64,000 nucleotides of DNA from Oreohelix idahoensis (GCA_024509875.1 JAMPIV010019853.1:44205-108204); one strand, 5' to 3'; positions 42,491 to 54,325 are shown, numbered from the stretch's first letter. Notes: a model not told the origin generated them from the letters alone. Numbers and translations are program-made.

Positions 42491-42800
42491 CGGCAGTTGT
42501 TTAACAACCGATGACGTAAATCGGAATAGCCAAGACCGTCTATCTGTAAGCATAACGGCACCCAATGAAATAGATAATACAATATTAGATTAGCCAACCA
42601 AAAGGTGGTGAAATCGCCCACCACTCAGCGATAGCAAGATTTCACAAACCTGAAGTCAGTTGATCAAGAGAAGCCTACTTGCACGGACGTAGATTAGTAC
42701 TCGGCACGGTGCAACCTGGCGCATCTCATACTAACTACACAAGTCCTTGGCCATCTAACATCTGATCTTGAAGCTATCAAGATATCAACGCCGTGTTAAG
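42491..42800 (-). repeat. Interspersed repeat shared (inverted) with 51440-51720
   Basis: On the minus strand it shares GATTTACGTCATCGGTTG and TAATCTAATATTG-like blocks with the plus strand at 51595-51700. It abuts the 5' truncation point of the RTE-like LINE. The family is not identified; the partner suggests LTR sequence. Confidence 0.55.
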
Positions 42801-43386
42801 TAGATAATTTTTACATTATAGTGAGTTTTGATTCACCTAAGCACTGCTTCGAGTGATACTCTATTTTCATAACAAAATTTGGTTAGGCCATGTCAAAAGA
42901 TTACCTTGAAACTAGAAGAAACGAAACTGAGCTTACAAACATTGAATTAACGCAAGGTTCCACCATCATTTACGCACAAAGTGGTTATACCTTAGAAACT
43001 TAAACAAAGAGAATCAGATGAAATATGTGTACCGCATTGGATAGAAGTACGTGGAGAAAAACTATATGTATATTACGACACTACCTTTTCTTGAAGATTA
43101 GTTAAATGCAATAATAATAATATATTTATTTATATTGATCCCAGAAGACTTCTTGCATAAATCCTGTTGAAAATTTAGAATTTCTCATTGGATTGAAAGT
43201 ATGCTATTGAATGTCATCTCACAGAGGAATTTGGGAACAAACCTGGTAACTAATATCGTAAAGAATGTCTACTTCTGGTGGCACATCAGTAACTTAACTT
43301 GCACGACACAAAATTGAACCTATACCTCTCATAATTAAATCCCAATATATTCCCACTCGGTAACAAATCCAAACCACAGATTCTCC
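42801..43386. other. No recognisable gene
   Basis: AT-rich; no ORF, repeat or known element seen. Confidence 0.4.
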
Positions 43387-44219
43387 ATACGAGGATATGA
43401 ATCCTTCCGGCTTGACAGAGAGAGACACAAGGAAGGAGTACTTGTGTTAATCAGAAACTCCTTACCTAAAAGAGAGCTTTATGTTTCTATAAAGTGGAAA
43501 TTATTGGAGCTGACATTAGGATAGATGACCAGACCATAAGAGTGTACCACTTATATGTCACCTCAGATAGAGATCTTTCACTAGCAACTATGGACATTAG
43601 GATAGATGACCAGACCATAAGAGTGTACCACTTATATGCCACCTCAGATAGAGATCTTTCACTAACAACTATGGACATTAGGATAGATGACCAGACCATA
43701 AGAGTGTACCACTTATATGTCACCTCAGATAGAGATCTTTCACTAACAACTATGGATATTAGAATAGATGACCAGACCATAAGAGTGTACCACTTATATG
43801 TCACCTCAGATAGAGATCTTTCACTAGCAACTATGGACATTAGAATAGATGACCAGACCATAAGAGTGTACCACTTATATGTCACCTCAGATAGAGATCT
43901 TTCACTAACAACTATGGACATTAGGGTAGATGACCAGACCATAAGAGTGTACCACTTATATGCCACCTCAGATAGAGATCTTTCACTAACAACTATGAAC
44001 ATTAGAATAGATGACCAGACCATAAGAGTGTACCACTTATATGTCACCTCAGATAGAGATCTTTCACTAACAACTATGGACATTAGGATAGATGACCAGA
44101 CCATAAGAGTGTACCACTTATATGTCACCTCAGATAGAGATCTTTCACTAGCAACTATGGACATTAGGATAGATGACCAGACCATAAGAGTGTACCACTT
44201 ATATGTCACCTCAGATAGA
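43387..44219 (+). pseudogene. LINE AP-endonuclease fragment expanded into an in-frame 81-bp array
   Basis: IRGYESFRLDRERHK, then VLVLIRNSLP (43387-43490) and, after a frame change, VEIIGADIRIDDQTIRVYHLY and TSDRDLSL are consecutive blocks of the AP endonuclease of I-like or related LINEs (GYxxFRxDR, GGVLxLxRN, IRxxNxYxPxDxDLSL). The last 27 codons are then repeated eight more times. The resulting 267-codon frame is a by-product of array growth, not a repeat protein. Confidence 0.78.
43512..44219 (+). repeat. 81-bp minisatellite born from LINE codons
   Basis: Units start at 43512, 43593, 43674, 43755, 43836, 43917, 43998, 44079 and 44160 (last partial). Each encodes DIRIDDQTIRVYHLY plus twelve residues. 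Unit differences are few (for example TATGTCACC against TATGCCACC, CTAGCAACT against CTAACAACT). Confidence 0.96.
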
Positions 44220-44220
44220 G

Positions 44221-44466
44221 CGATGTTATGTATAGAGGTTCGCACTAATGACCTGTCATTGAAACATCATTTTTTGGTGATGCGTAGATGGCAGTGAGGA
44301 CAGTGTAATTCGCTTGCATAGCTAGGCGGGGTTGTCGCACGGAAGGTCCAGGGTTCAAATCCTGGGTAAGCCACTCATGTCTGTAGTTTTTCTGTTGTCT
44401 AGTGTTCTACTTCTTTATTTCCTATGAGTGCCTTATAACATACCTTTATATTTGTTTCATATTAAT
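44221..44466 (+). repeat. 246-bp direct duplication, copy 1, with tRNA-like SINE core
   Basis: Matches 44828-45073 base for base at an offset of 607 without gaps and with only a handful of substitutions. GGTTCAAATCC (44352-44362) is a B-box promoter match, and GCTTGC and GTAAGC could pair as an acceptor remnant (44312-44371). The tRNA fold is degenerate, so this is SINE-like. Confidence 0.85.
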
Positions 44467-44586
44467 TTACTGTTTACAGGCCTCGTGGTTTCCCTTCCTT
44501 GTGTGTTATAAATGTTTATACAATACCAAACCTACCCTCTGTCCTGTTCTTACTGTTCTAAGTCTACTATCATACTAGGCACAGTA

Positions 44587-44732
44587 TTAACTCGTTGACT
44601 CCATAATTATTTTCCATCCTGTGGCGTAATTTTAATTCTTGATCGACTAAAAACAACGCTCAGAGAGTTGTTTTGGCACGGGTGTCAAATCTGACCAACG
44701 CTCTGAGCGTTGTTCCGGAGTCAAAGAGTTAA
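44587..44732. mobile_element. 146-bp MITE with TTAA ends (piggyBac-like)
   Basis: TTAACTCGTTGACTCC (44587-44602) and GGAGTCAAAGAGTTAA (44717-44732) are inverted repeats with one mismatch, beginning and ending in TTAA. Inside, AACAACGCTCAGAG (44652-44665) and CTCTGAGCGTTGTT (44700-44713) form a perfect 14-bp hairpin stem. TTAA is the piggyBac-type target. No transposase is present. Confidence 0.75.
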
Positions 44733-44827
44733 GGTCTTTGCCTTGTTGGACTGACCAATACTGATACATAGGGTAACAACAGAAGTGATTGCGTCATTAA
44801 TAGGCTGAACTGCCTATGGTAAACTTC

Positions 44828-45073
44828 CGATGTTATGTATAGAGGTTCGCACTAATGACCTGTCATTGAAACATCATTTTTTGGTGATGCGTAGATGGCA
44901 GTGAGGACAGTGTGATTCGCTTGCATAGCTAGGCAGGGTTGTCGCACGGAAGGTCCAGGGTTCAAATCCTGGGTAAGCAACTCATGTCTGTTGTTTTTCT
45001 GTTGTCTAGTGTTCTACTTCTTTATTTCCTACGAGTGCCTTATAACATACCTTTATATTTGTTTCATATTAAT
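44828..45073 (+). repeat. 246-bp direct duplication, copy 2
   Basis: See copy 1 at 44221-44466. The B-box GGTTCAAATCC is retained. Confidence 0.85.
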
Positions 45074-45099
45074 GTACGCAGTGTGCATTTAGTTTATAT

Positions 45100-45900
45100 G
45101 CATACATTTTTTTGAGTTCCATACGTCCACAGCTAGTAGTGAGTTCCGAATGTACACAGTTTGTATTAACAATTCAAGATGATTTGACAGTACCAAATAT
45201 CTGCTTGATAGCAGGGAAAGAAAATGTGACGCCCAAAGAAAAGCACGTAATTTATTCCACTCAAAAATGTAAATAAATAATGCCGGAGAGGAAAAGAGTT
45301 TCGATCCAATATTTATTAGACAAAGGTTGCATATGTACACAGTTTAACTGAGTTCCACATGTACACCATTTATATTGAGTTCCACATGTACAAGTTTGTA
45401 CTGAGTTACATATGATCACAGTTCTTATTGAGTTCCATATGTCCGCAGTTTGTATTGAATTCCATATGTACACAGTGTGTATTGAGTTTCATTTGCACAC
45501 AGTTTGCAGTGAGTTCCATATGTACATATTTTTTTTAGTTCCATATGTGCACAGTTTGTATTGAGTTCCGTAAGTACACAGCTTGTATTGAGTTACATGT
45601 GTACACAGTTGTATTGAGTTCCATATGTACACAGTTTTATTGAATTCCATATGTACACAGTTTATATTGAGTACCATATGTACACAGTTGTATTAGGTGC
45701 CATATTTACACAGTTTGAATTGAGTCTCATATGTACACAGTTGAATTGAGTTCCATATGTACATAGTTTTTATTGAGAACCATATGTACACAGTTGTACC
45801 ATATGTGTACAATATGTACACAGTTTTATAGATTTCCATATGTACACAGTTTGTATTTAGTTCCATATGAACACAGTTGGTGTTGAGTTCCATATGTGCT
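45100..45900 (+). repeat. Degenerate 27-bp minisatellite
   Basis: About 25 diverged units around GAGTTCCATATGTACACAGT plus TTGTATT. Minus-strand frames rich in NCVHME come from this array and are not genes. Confidence 0.9.
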
Positions 45901-46052
45901 GTGATAAAAGACTGCCAAAGCCGTATAGCCTTAGACAAACATAAGTTGACGTAGGTCTTTGTGACACCCCTACGGCATTGTCCATCGAAAGCCCTACACA
46001 AGCAGTTAATAAGTCTGCTTCATCAAGAAGTACATCAAAATCTCCAGCAAAG

Positions 46053-47125
46053 CAGCGCTGGATTAACCATTAAGCAATATAAGCACGTGCTTAGGGCATC
46101 AACGAAAAGGGGGGCACCACAGATTTTTTTCCAGTGCCGCCTGCCGGATGCAAATGTTGCAGCTGAACCAAGGCCCACAAAAAGGGGGCCTCACAATAAA
46201 TGACAAATAAAATATATATATGCAATAAAAATATTAATAATAATAAAATAGTTCTATCATACTATTCATATAATTATAGTACTGAAGAGGTTCATGATAT
46301 ATTTTAAACTTTGAAATACAACAAAATTAGAATATGGCAACTTCCACACGGAACAACCTCAATGGCTCGATGCTCGCTCAGCCGTGAATCAGTGACAGTT
46401 GTGCGACAGCCGTGAATCAGTGACAGTTGTGAGACAGCTACTGCCAGTAGGAGGTACGTGATGGTCTGTGTCTTGATATAGCCAATGAGTGTTGTTAACT
46501 ATTGAGTGCTGTAATCCGCAGTTTACATTGCTTACGCAAAACAGTAATGAGTACACTGATCGTCATAAAACACCTCGAAAATTCGAAACTTAGCCTATGC
46601 TATATTGTTCTTAAAGCAGGTCCAGGTGGCTAAGCTTTAGTGAATTTCCAAAGTCAATTCATTGTCTTCCTTACTTACTTACTTAGTCATTCCCTTTCTA
46701 CCGTGAGGTGTAGAGCTTTGGAAGAGAGAGCTCCAGACTATCCTATGGGCTGTCTTCCTCCAGGCCTGGTTCCATTCTAGTCCTCGGTCCTTCAAAGATT
46801 GTCAGTGTCCTCCCAACGGACTCTGCATCGTCTTGGGGTTCATTGAGTTCCAATTATCCAAATACTAGAGTTCAGTATGTTTGACTGTCTTACTTGCTTT
46901 TGTCTGCATGAATTTCAGTGTTTTTCTAATCCTTAAAAATATATATGATTCTTATTCTTTGCGTTTTTGTTTTTATTTTTACTTCTGTATTTTTCAGACC
47001 CCAAGATGAAACGTGTTCAATTAAGTGGTGCACAAAGGAGAAGACTAGCAAATACTAAGAAGAATTACATTTAGACAACAAGAGTCTCACGTTGAGACCA
47101 AAATGGGTCAAAAATGGCTCAGCAT
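46053..47125 (+). mobile_element. hAT-like transposon relic, left end
   Basis: CAGCGCTGGATTAACCATTA at 46053 resembles the CAG-starting terminal repeats of hAT elements. Near 46997 the frame MKRVQLSGAQRRRLANTKKN resembles the N-terminus of ZMYM/TTF-type hAT proteins. A different part of a hAT-like protein lies on the opposite strand just to the right, so the locus is rearranged. The 8-bp duplication expected of hAT was not verified. Confidence 0.45.
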
Positions 47126-47132
47126 TTTTTCG

Positions 47133-47500
47133 TCATAATGTATTATTGATATTTGTTTCCAGTCTTTTAAAATGAGTCAAGAAAATAACAAGTTTTAGCT
47201 TTTTATCACCTGTAAATTTTCGCCAGTCAATGAACTTTTTATCTTGAGCAAAATGAGGTTTACAAGCAAAACAGTAAACTGACCCTTTGATGGTGAATAC
47301 AATAACCACTCTCTCTTGTATTAGTCCACCATTAGCTTTTGCCCCAAAGAAAAGTTTTTGTGAACAGTATATTGCCGGTTTGCCACCATTAAAAATAGGC
47401 TTTGTAAATGGCCCCTGTGGTGTTGACATTCAATGGTCCACAATTCTTTGTCCAATACGCCACATCATTAGCAGGGAAATCGAGTTTACAACGCTCTTTC
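47133..47500 (-). pseudogene. hAT-like transposase fragment (TTF/ZMYM-type zinc region)
   Basis: Blocks LDFPANDVAYWTKNCGP (one frame), then KGSVYCFACKPHFAQ and FIDWRKFTGD (98-codon frame 47429-47133) fit the TTF-type zinc finger upstream of hAT transposases (xVYCFxCKLF, then F-x-x-W-K). The catalytic part and dimerisation domain are missing. The assignment is by short motifs only. Confidence 0.5.
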
Positions 47501-47525
47501 AGTTGCTTTATTTGATTTATCTTTT

Positions 47526-47983
47526 GCAGACTGAATCATTTCACCATAGTCCAGCAGACTGAATCATTTCCTGTTAGTCCAGCAGACTGAATATCATTTC
47601 ACCATAGTCCAGTAGACTGAATCAATTCCACCATAGTCCAGCAGACTGAATCATTTCACCATAGTCCAGTAGACTGAATCATTTCACCATAGTCCAGCAG
47701 ACTGAATTTTCACCATAGTCCAGTAGACTGAATCATTTCACCATAGTCCACAGACTGAATCATTTCACCATAGTCCAGTAGACTGAATCAGTCCACCATA
47801 GTCCAGCAGACTGATCATTTCACCATAGTCCAGTAGACTGAATCATTCCACCATAGTCCAATCCAGACTGAATCATTTTCACCATAGTCCAGTAGACTGA
47901 ATCATTTCACCATAGTCCAGCAGACTGAATCATTTCACCATAGTCCAGTAGACTGAATCATTTCACCATAGTCCAGTAGACTT
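47526..47983 (-). repeat. 28-bp minisatellite with alternating unit types
   Basis: Sixteen or so units of ACCATAGTCCAGCAGACTGA plus ATCATTTC. CAGCAG and CAGTAG variants mostly alternate, giving a 56-bp higher-order period. It lies between two minus-strand protein fragments that may belong to the same hAT-like gene. Confidence 0.9.
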
Positions 47984-48024
47984 TCATTTTCAGAAATGAT
48001 TTCAACTTCAGACTGTCTTGTAAA

Positions 48025-48249
48025 TCAACTTGTATCAACATTTGCAGTAGAGACATCAAGAGAATTTACAGGTTGCGTGAGATCAGTAGTGCGGCATGTG
48101 CTAGTTGAACCAGCCTGTGACACCTCATTGACCTCAACGTCATCATGATATTCTGACCTTGAAGGGAACGAAGTGGTAGTGGTGTCCATTTCTGATAACG
48201 GAGATTGGTTCGGATCCGGAAGGTCATGTTGTCTAACTTGTGTCAACAA
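48025..48249 (-). pseudogene. Low-complexity acidic frame, possibly the hAT-like N-terminal region
   Basis: 74 codons rich in Ser, Thr and Asp (DTTTTSFPSRSEYHDDVEVN). No domain. I link it to the hAT-like fragment only because it shares strand and is separated from it by the 28-bp array. Confidence 0.3.
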
Positions 48250-48295
48250 AATTAGTCAGCTTTCAAGTCTTGGCCACTAAATCCAAAGCATTTTG

Positions 48296-49743
48296 TCGTT
48301 CTTCTTCCTCGTTCGCCTTCAGACCTCCACATTTATGACTCTAATGAAGGCAGTAGTCACCTCAATGTTCCCGACATCTCCAAACAGTTTTTCCTTGACA
48401 GAAGTCCGTTGTTGTCATATGCTACTCCGTTCATTTCTGTAGGTTGGGCAGTACTGCAGCAGGTGTTCGACTGTCATCGGGCTGGTACCGCAGGTGCAGA
48501 GATCTGTTGCACCAATTTTGTATTTGTGGTATAGATGGTATCTCAATCTGTTGTGTCCAGTGCGTAGCCGAAAAATGATGACCTGTTCTTTCCTGGACAG
48601 TTGATGATATGCATCATTTTTCAAAAGGTCCGTGTGCTCTCTTTCCCATTTGGACTTGAATGTAGCCTTTATAGTAGTCTTTGCCGTTGCGTAAGTTGTC
48701 TCTATATCATTTTGTTGTAGGCACCTCCTACTTTAGCAAGTTTGTCTGCCTCCTTATTTCCTGGTATGTTGCAATGGGTTGGTATCCATTGGATAGTGCA
48801 CTTGTTGAAGCATTTGGCCAGTCTTTCAAGAGAGATTATCAGATCTTTCAATCCTTTAGCATGGTATCTCTTCAGCGCAGATATTACTGAGAGGTCATCT
48901 GTAAAGATTACTATCTGTTTTTCTGCCTGTGCTTTGCATTCAATAAGAGTTTCCGCTGCCTGTTTCAGGGCTTCTGCTTCAGCACTGAAGTTATTGCAGT
49001 ATTTGCCAGTGGCAATTGCCATAGAGTGGATTCTATTCTTTAATTTTATGAGGATGCCGGCACCCCCATTTTCAACTGCATTTTTTGCTGAACCATCAGT
49101 ATATGCATGTGTCCAAAGCTTTGCTGGGAATTTTTGGTCAATATACTTGTTGCTATACACTTTCTTTGTGTTTCTGCCTGTGTTCCCTTACTTTCAATGC
49201 CTGGAATATCAGATTTTAACTCAGGAAAGCATCTTATTTTCCACAGTGGGATAGTTGTGCTTGTTGGTATTTTTTTTGCAACTGAGCTTGCTAGCATGGA
49301 ATTTTTGCTAATTTTTCTTTTGCTTGGGCCACAAAGTTAGTTCGCTTGAGCCTGCGTCTTCCTAGCCTATTCATTATTTGGAACATGGGGTGTCCTTCGA
49401 GTCTCTTAAATTTTTCGGCTTGTTGTAGGACTCTGCTGTCACGTCTATCCTCCATTGACTGTAGCCCTATAATGGTTTCCATACAGTTGATTTTTGTGGA
49501 CTTTAGGGCCCCTGTTATAATACGTGCTGCTTGGTTTTGGAGTCTGTTTACTCTGTCAAAATGTGACTTTGTTGCAGTCGACCAATCTGTGATTGCGTAT
49601 TCCACAGCAGGTCTGTTTCTGCCTGTGTACAGCTTTTTGAGGATATTCTCATCAACACCCCATGTGGTACCAGCTAACTTTTTCATGATGGCCATGCGAA
49701 GTTTTGCCCTTAGCTGTATTTTGTTTATCTGTGATATTTCCAC
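48296..49743 (-). pseudogene. I-like LINE C-terminal region with RNase H
   Basis: Three frames in order. 49743-49291 (150 codons): KLRMAIMKKLAGTTWGV, YTGRNRPAVEYAITDWST, RLQNQAARIITGA, the RT tail. Then 49297-49046 as linker. 49160-48702 (152 codons) is RNase H: HAYTDGSAKNAVENGG (first catalytic Asp), FSAEAEALKQ (Glu), IVIFTDDLSV (Asp), IPTHCNIPGNKEAD. Then 48624-48415: FRLRTGHNRLRYHLYHKYKI and CTCGTSPMTVEHLLQYC, a Cys/His motif. It is a close relative of the 26329-27114 insert but keeps the first RNase H Asp. A GAA-rich tail lies at about 48296-48315. Confidence 0.9.
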
Positions 49744-49975
49744 TTTTGATTTTTAATTTTTTTTTTCATTTCATTTTGCTTCTCACAAAAAAACAATAAT
49801 TACAATTTATTACCCAAATGGCAGTTATTGCCCCTTGTCTTGACCTTTGTAACATGATTATCTGATAGATACACGTGTGGATTTATTCTTTTAAAGGGAA
49901 GTTACGTTTATATCTGTACGCTAGAAGCATTGGTACTTTTGTTATTGTCTCTCTTCATCAGCCACTGTCACAAAC

Positions 49976-50085
49976 GGGAGACCAAGTTGACAAGTGTAGA
50001 TAGGTTATGAGACAACGTTGACAAGTGTAGATAGGTTATGAGACAAAGTTGACAAGTGTAGATAGGTTATGAGACAAAGTTGATG
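49976..50085 (+). repeat. 31-bp tandem repeat
   Basis: About three and a half units of GACAAGTGTAGATAGGTTAT plus GAGACAAAGTT. Confidence 0.88.
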
Positions 50086-51439
50086 ATCCTGGACTTAGAT
50101 AGGATACGCATTAAGGAAACCTGTTGGTAGCATTACAAAACAGTCCATGTTCTGGAATGACCAGAGTAAGAGATGTAAAGATAGGCCAGACAACACACGT
50201 AGACATTAACTGGTGACAGAAGTAAAAGTGATAAAGTAAAGATGGAAAGATCTTGAGAGAATGGCACAAGACGGGAGAACCTGACTGTTAAGTTATTTTA
50301 TATTCATGGAAAGGGGGGAGGGGGTTTAAATATTTGAGACCCTCACTTGCACGTCAAGTATTTTTTAGACGCACATTTGAGCGCATCTAGGTTAATTGTA
50401 TGTTATATTATTTGCGTACGACCGTGCACCATTATTTAACGGGTATGGCGCCGTATGTCGCGGTGATTTGTTGCTATACAGGCAACGTACTTGAGGCAGA
50501 ATCCAGATAACTAGCGTCGGGTATAGACGTGAGTGATTATGGTGCTCTTACCCAAGTCTAGGGAAGACACGAATATGTAGCAATTATGATCATCTGAAAG
50601 ATGAATACACTCTTCTTGAGGGAACTATGCCAAGAAGCTTGTAATTTGAATATTTAGCTAGAAACGGCTCGTTTTAAGTATTTTGCGTCTGATACTTGGT
50701 CTCCTGTAACGTTATGGCAGAGCTTCAACTTGACCAGATATGTCAAGTTGCTAGTGCGTCCAACTAACACTAGAAGCTGATTGAAGTGTTACCGTGGGTG
50801 TATATGTTGATTCAATTATAAGGCATATATGTTCAAGTTTCTTGTGTGTTTGTTTATTGTATCACTCAAGTCAAGATACTGGTGTACTGCCAGAGATAGT
50901 TATTCTTGATGATGTTTGTACCCAAGTTCGTTCCAGAATTCCTCTGTGGTGTTTAATGTGTTGTGACTTTTATTAGCATACTCCTCTTTGTTCACTATTT
51001 ACTGTAAAACCTTCAACAGGAGGTGGTCAAGAAAGTCTTCAGAGATCCAGTAAAACAGTTTATTATCTTGCATATACAATCCAAACAAAGTCACTTGCAT
51101 GCATTCACAAATCCTTATAAAAATGCGTCTGTGTGGTTATTTATTATTTCTTCCTGTATTAGTATCCGAGTTGCGGTAAGTATTTTTGCTTAGTTCCTTT
51201 TCGTTTGCTTCTTAGATTTATCCGACTCAGGGGTAAATGACAGTTGAGCCTCTACCTCTTTTATGATTTGAGCTAATTAGACATTTAAGAGCTCCGTTTC
51301 ATTTCTTATAAGTTCAGATCGTTTTCCCGACATTTAGGCATTTTTCTGGATTAATTAGGTTTTATTCTGAAAAATGAAAAAGTCACACGAATCTGTACTT
51401 ACAGGTAATATGAATTCCCAACTTTATAAAACTTATATG
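50086..51439. other. No recognisable gene
   Basis: No ORF above 60 codons with protein-like features and no repeat. A 60-codon frame at 50794 has no known similarity. Confidence 0.4.
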
Positions 51440-52230
51440 CTTCACACAGAGTTGATATCTTGATAACTTCAAGACCAGCAGTTATATGGACTAGGGCTAC
51501 GTCCGTACAAACTGGCTTCTGTAGATCAACTGATTTTGGATATGCGAAATCTGCCATCGCAGCGTGGTGTGCGCTTTTACCAAATTTTTGGTTGGTTAAT
51601 CTAATACTTCTTTATTTATTTTATTGGGTCGCATATGCCTACCGATGGAGGGCCTCGGATATTCCGATTTACATCATCGGTTGCTAAGCAACTCCCGCCA
51701 AAAGATAGCTTTGAGTTACTATTTAACCTAGTTTCGACTTGTTTCAGTTTCCATCTGATACTAGCGTAACTCGAGTCTTTATTTCAACAAAACCTCGTAA
51801 CTATTCTTCCTAATCTAACTGATAACTATTAGCACGAATGGTGATATGGTATCACTTCGTCAGAGCATGTATACTACCAATCCGTTAACCTTGATGTGGT
51901 AACGGTTAGTGCAGTCGTTCAACGTCTTTGGTGAATTGTAATTGTGCTATGTACATTTTCCTACCGTGACCATTGCTGATGAAGAATGTCTGTAAACTAC
52001 TGATGTAAAGTTTCGTCATGAATAAATATGTTGTTAACACTAACTCTTCCAACGAGTATAGTGTTTATCCGTGCCAACTGGTCATTATGTATTGACCCAT
52101 CTTGCTTCGTTACCGGGTCCATATTTCATTAACCAGATCATCATCATACGCCAAGGAACCGGCCCACATTATATTCGCGTTACTAAGAAATACGTCGGCC
52201 ACATGTTGTAAGCCCGACAGCCCTGACAAC
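51440..52230 (+). repeat. Possible LTR and leader of an unidentified LTR element
   Basis: The first 280 bases recur inverted at 42491-42800. AATAAATATG near 52020 could be a polyadenylation signal. CCCACATTATATTCGCGT (about 52165) resembles the post-LTR leader of element C (CCCACATTACATTCGCGT near 30329). Ends and target duplication are not determined. Confidence 0.4.
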
Positions 52231-52478
52231 ATCAGTGACAGTCCAGTAAAAAAAAACTACCGGTAACACTGACACACATTTTGAGTAGGTCTATGCTCCT
52301 TCAGGAATTGAAGGATAATGGTGATAACGAGTTAATAGAAAACGGCAAATAAGAGTGGGCACATATAGGTGAAATAAAAAGTATAAAAACACAAACGACA
52401 GAAAAAGATAATTAAGAAAAAGACAGATAAGACGAGGTCAAACGAAGACTAAATAAGCAAGTAAAGTAGAGAGGTTTG

Positions 52479-52740
52479 CATTATTGTGTTCAGTTGTACT
52501 AACTAGTTTCTTAGCTAGTCTCTGACAGTACCAGTACATAGATTTATATTATTACGTTCAGTTGTACTAACTAGTATCTTAGCCAGTTTCTGACATCCAG
52601 TACATAGATTTAAATTATTGTATTCAGTTGTACTAACTAGTTTCTTAGTTAATCTCAGACGGTACCAGTACATAGATTTGTGTTATTGTATTCAGTTGTA
52701 CTAACCAGTTTCTTAGTTAGTCTCTGACAGTACCAGTAAG
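52479..52740 (+). repeat. 66-bp minisatellite
   Basis: About four units of TTCAGTTGTACTAACTAGTT, TCTCTGACAGTACCAGTA. Single related units appear at 53490-53550 and, inverted, 63155-63220. Confidence 0.88.
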
Positions 52741-52799
52741 CTCATATTACTCGCACTTTCTTCAGCTCTCTGTCACTGGCATAGTACATATTCGGGTGA

Positions 52800-52990
52800 C
52801 AATTGGGGGGAGGGGTTGTGCTAGACCTCTGTCGGTGAAGCGTTATTTTAGTAATGCTTAGCTGGCAGAGTGGATAGTGGCGATTCTGTTGTGTGTTATT
52901 TGTTTATTTATTTGCTGTTTACAGGTTTCAGGTTTCCCCTCCTTATATGTTTATACGTTTAAAAGTGTAGTATCCTCAGGATTAAAGGTA
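52800..52990 (+). mobile_element. SINE-like sequence with A-box
   Basis: TGGCAGAGTGG (52863-52873) is a perfect A-box match. The downstream block TGTTTACAGG with GGTTTCCC resembles the sequence after the 44221 SINE-like copy. No B-box seen. Confidence 0.45.
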
Positions 52991-54325
52991 TTTCCCCCAC
53001 CCCCTCATCCTTTTCCTACTGAAAACTCAGAATAGGTCGGTTACAAACATTCACTAAAATTATAAACTGTGTGAGATAGGAACGTGACCTTTTCTTTAAA
53101 GTCAAGTTGACATTTCGGTAAAACATCATTTAGTTTGAATGTTCTACCACTCTGTTGATGGGACTGTAGAAAACAGATTATCTGGCAGAGATAAAATTTA
53201 CATCCAGGCTGTACGCTTTCTAAATTAAAAATACTCGGAAACCTGAAAACAGACATGATTTTATCAAGGTCGATCTTTAGAGAGCTCAGTGTTTCTAAAG
53301 TAGATCTTCACAGCTCGTGAGTTACCTTCCGCTTCAGTAGTACCTTACTAGCAAACAACCGTCATTATTAAATTCACCATCTCTCACCCCTTTCCCTTAT
53401 TTTAGATTTTATATTATAACTTTTCGTGACGTTTTGAACTGATGTGAAGATTTAAATGTAATGCCATCGTAAACATTGTATATAGATTTGGATTATTGTG
53501 TCCAGTTGTATTAATCAGTTTCAAATCAAGTCTCTGACAGAACCAGTAAGTTCAAAATACTTTCTGCTTATGTGTGAAGTCTCACTTAAAATATTAAATT
53601 GTCTGAATATATAGTACTAGTAAGATGGGATGTTGACAACTATTTCTTCAACACTCTAGATTTAATTGTAATTCAACTTATTAATCATAATGACAGCAGA
53701 TGTTATTTAATATCATATCATAGAACTAATTTTGGACATTTCTCTAGGTGGGTCAGTGATGTGTTTAGAGACTGGAATAAAACTGTGAATCCTATGAACC
53801 ATGTAAACATGTTGCATAATACATGTAAGGGAGGTAATTGTCTTGCAAGGGAAACAACAAAGGTGTGAGCAATCATAACAGTTAAGCGTTATACATATTT
53901 TAGTTCGAAATAAAGCAACATTATGTTTTAAAGATATATCAAAGCGTACTAAGCAATAACAGATTCTTACAATAATGTTTCTTTTCTGTGCAGTTCTGAT
54001 TCTAAAAATTGTTGTGCTTTATTAAAACAATAAATTGACACACTAGATTGCTTACTTGGGCAGCCTGTATTTGTTTAAACGTGTATCTCTTTACGCAATT
54101 GAAGAATTCCAGACTTTCTTTGTCATCTACAAATAACTCCTCCCAGGCACAAAGTGCCTTCAACACTATAAAACTGGTTTGGTGTGTTCACATTGTATGG
54201 CACTGTCACATATTCTCGCCTGATTTTGTTCTCGTCCCGACAACTGCACTAAGCTAGGCGCTTCAGTCGTAACCTCTCAGAACGTCTCGAGGCAGGATCC
54301 TCTATCGGCTTCAGGGCATACCAGC
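52991..54325. other. Palindrome arm sequence outside the LTR; no gene recognised
   Basis: Small frames here (53041-53256 minus, 53599-53868 plus, 54048-54257 plus) recur in altered form in the other arm (for example 63325-63678) but show no domain, and frame is not conserved between arms. Confidence 0.45.

Noticed and set aside
43487..44297. 267-codon and 252-codon repeat proteins on opposite strands
   Set aside because: Both are open only because the 81-bp unit is a multiple of three and lacks stops; the origin is a LINE endonuclease segment.
44312..44371. Functional tRNA genes at 44312, 44919 and 39399-39470
   Set aside because: Promoter boxes are present but anticodon and D arms do not fold properly; they are SINE heads.
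45261..46001. Minus-strand frames with NCVHME repeats
   Set aside because: Degenerate 27-bp minisatellite; no consistent frame.
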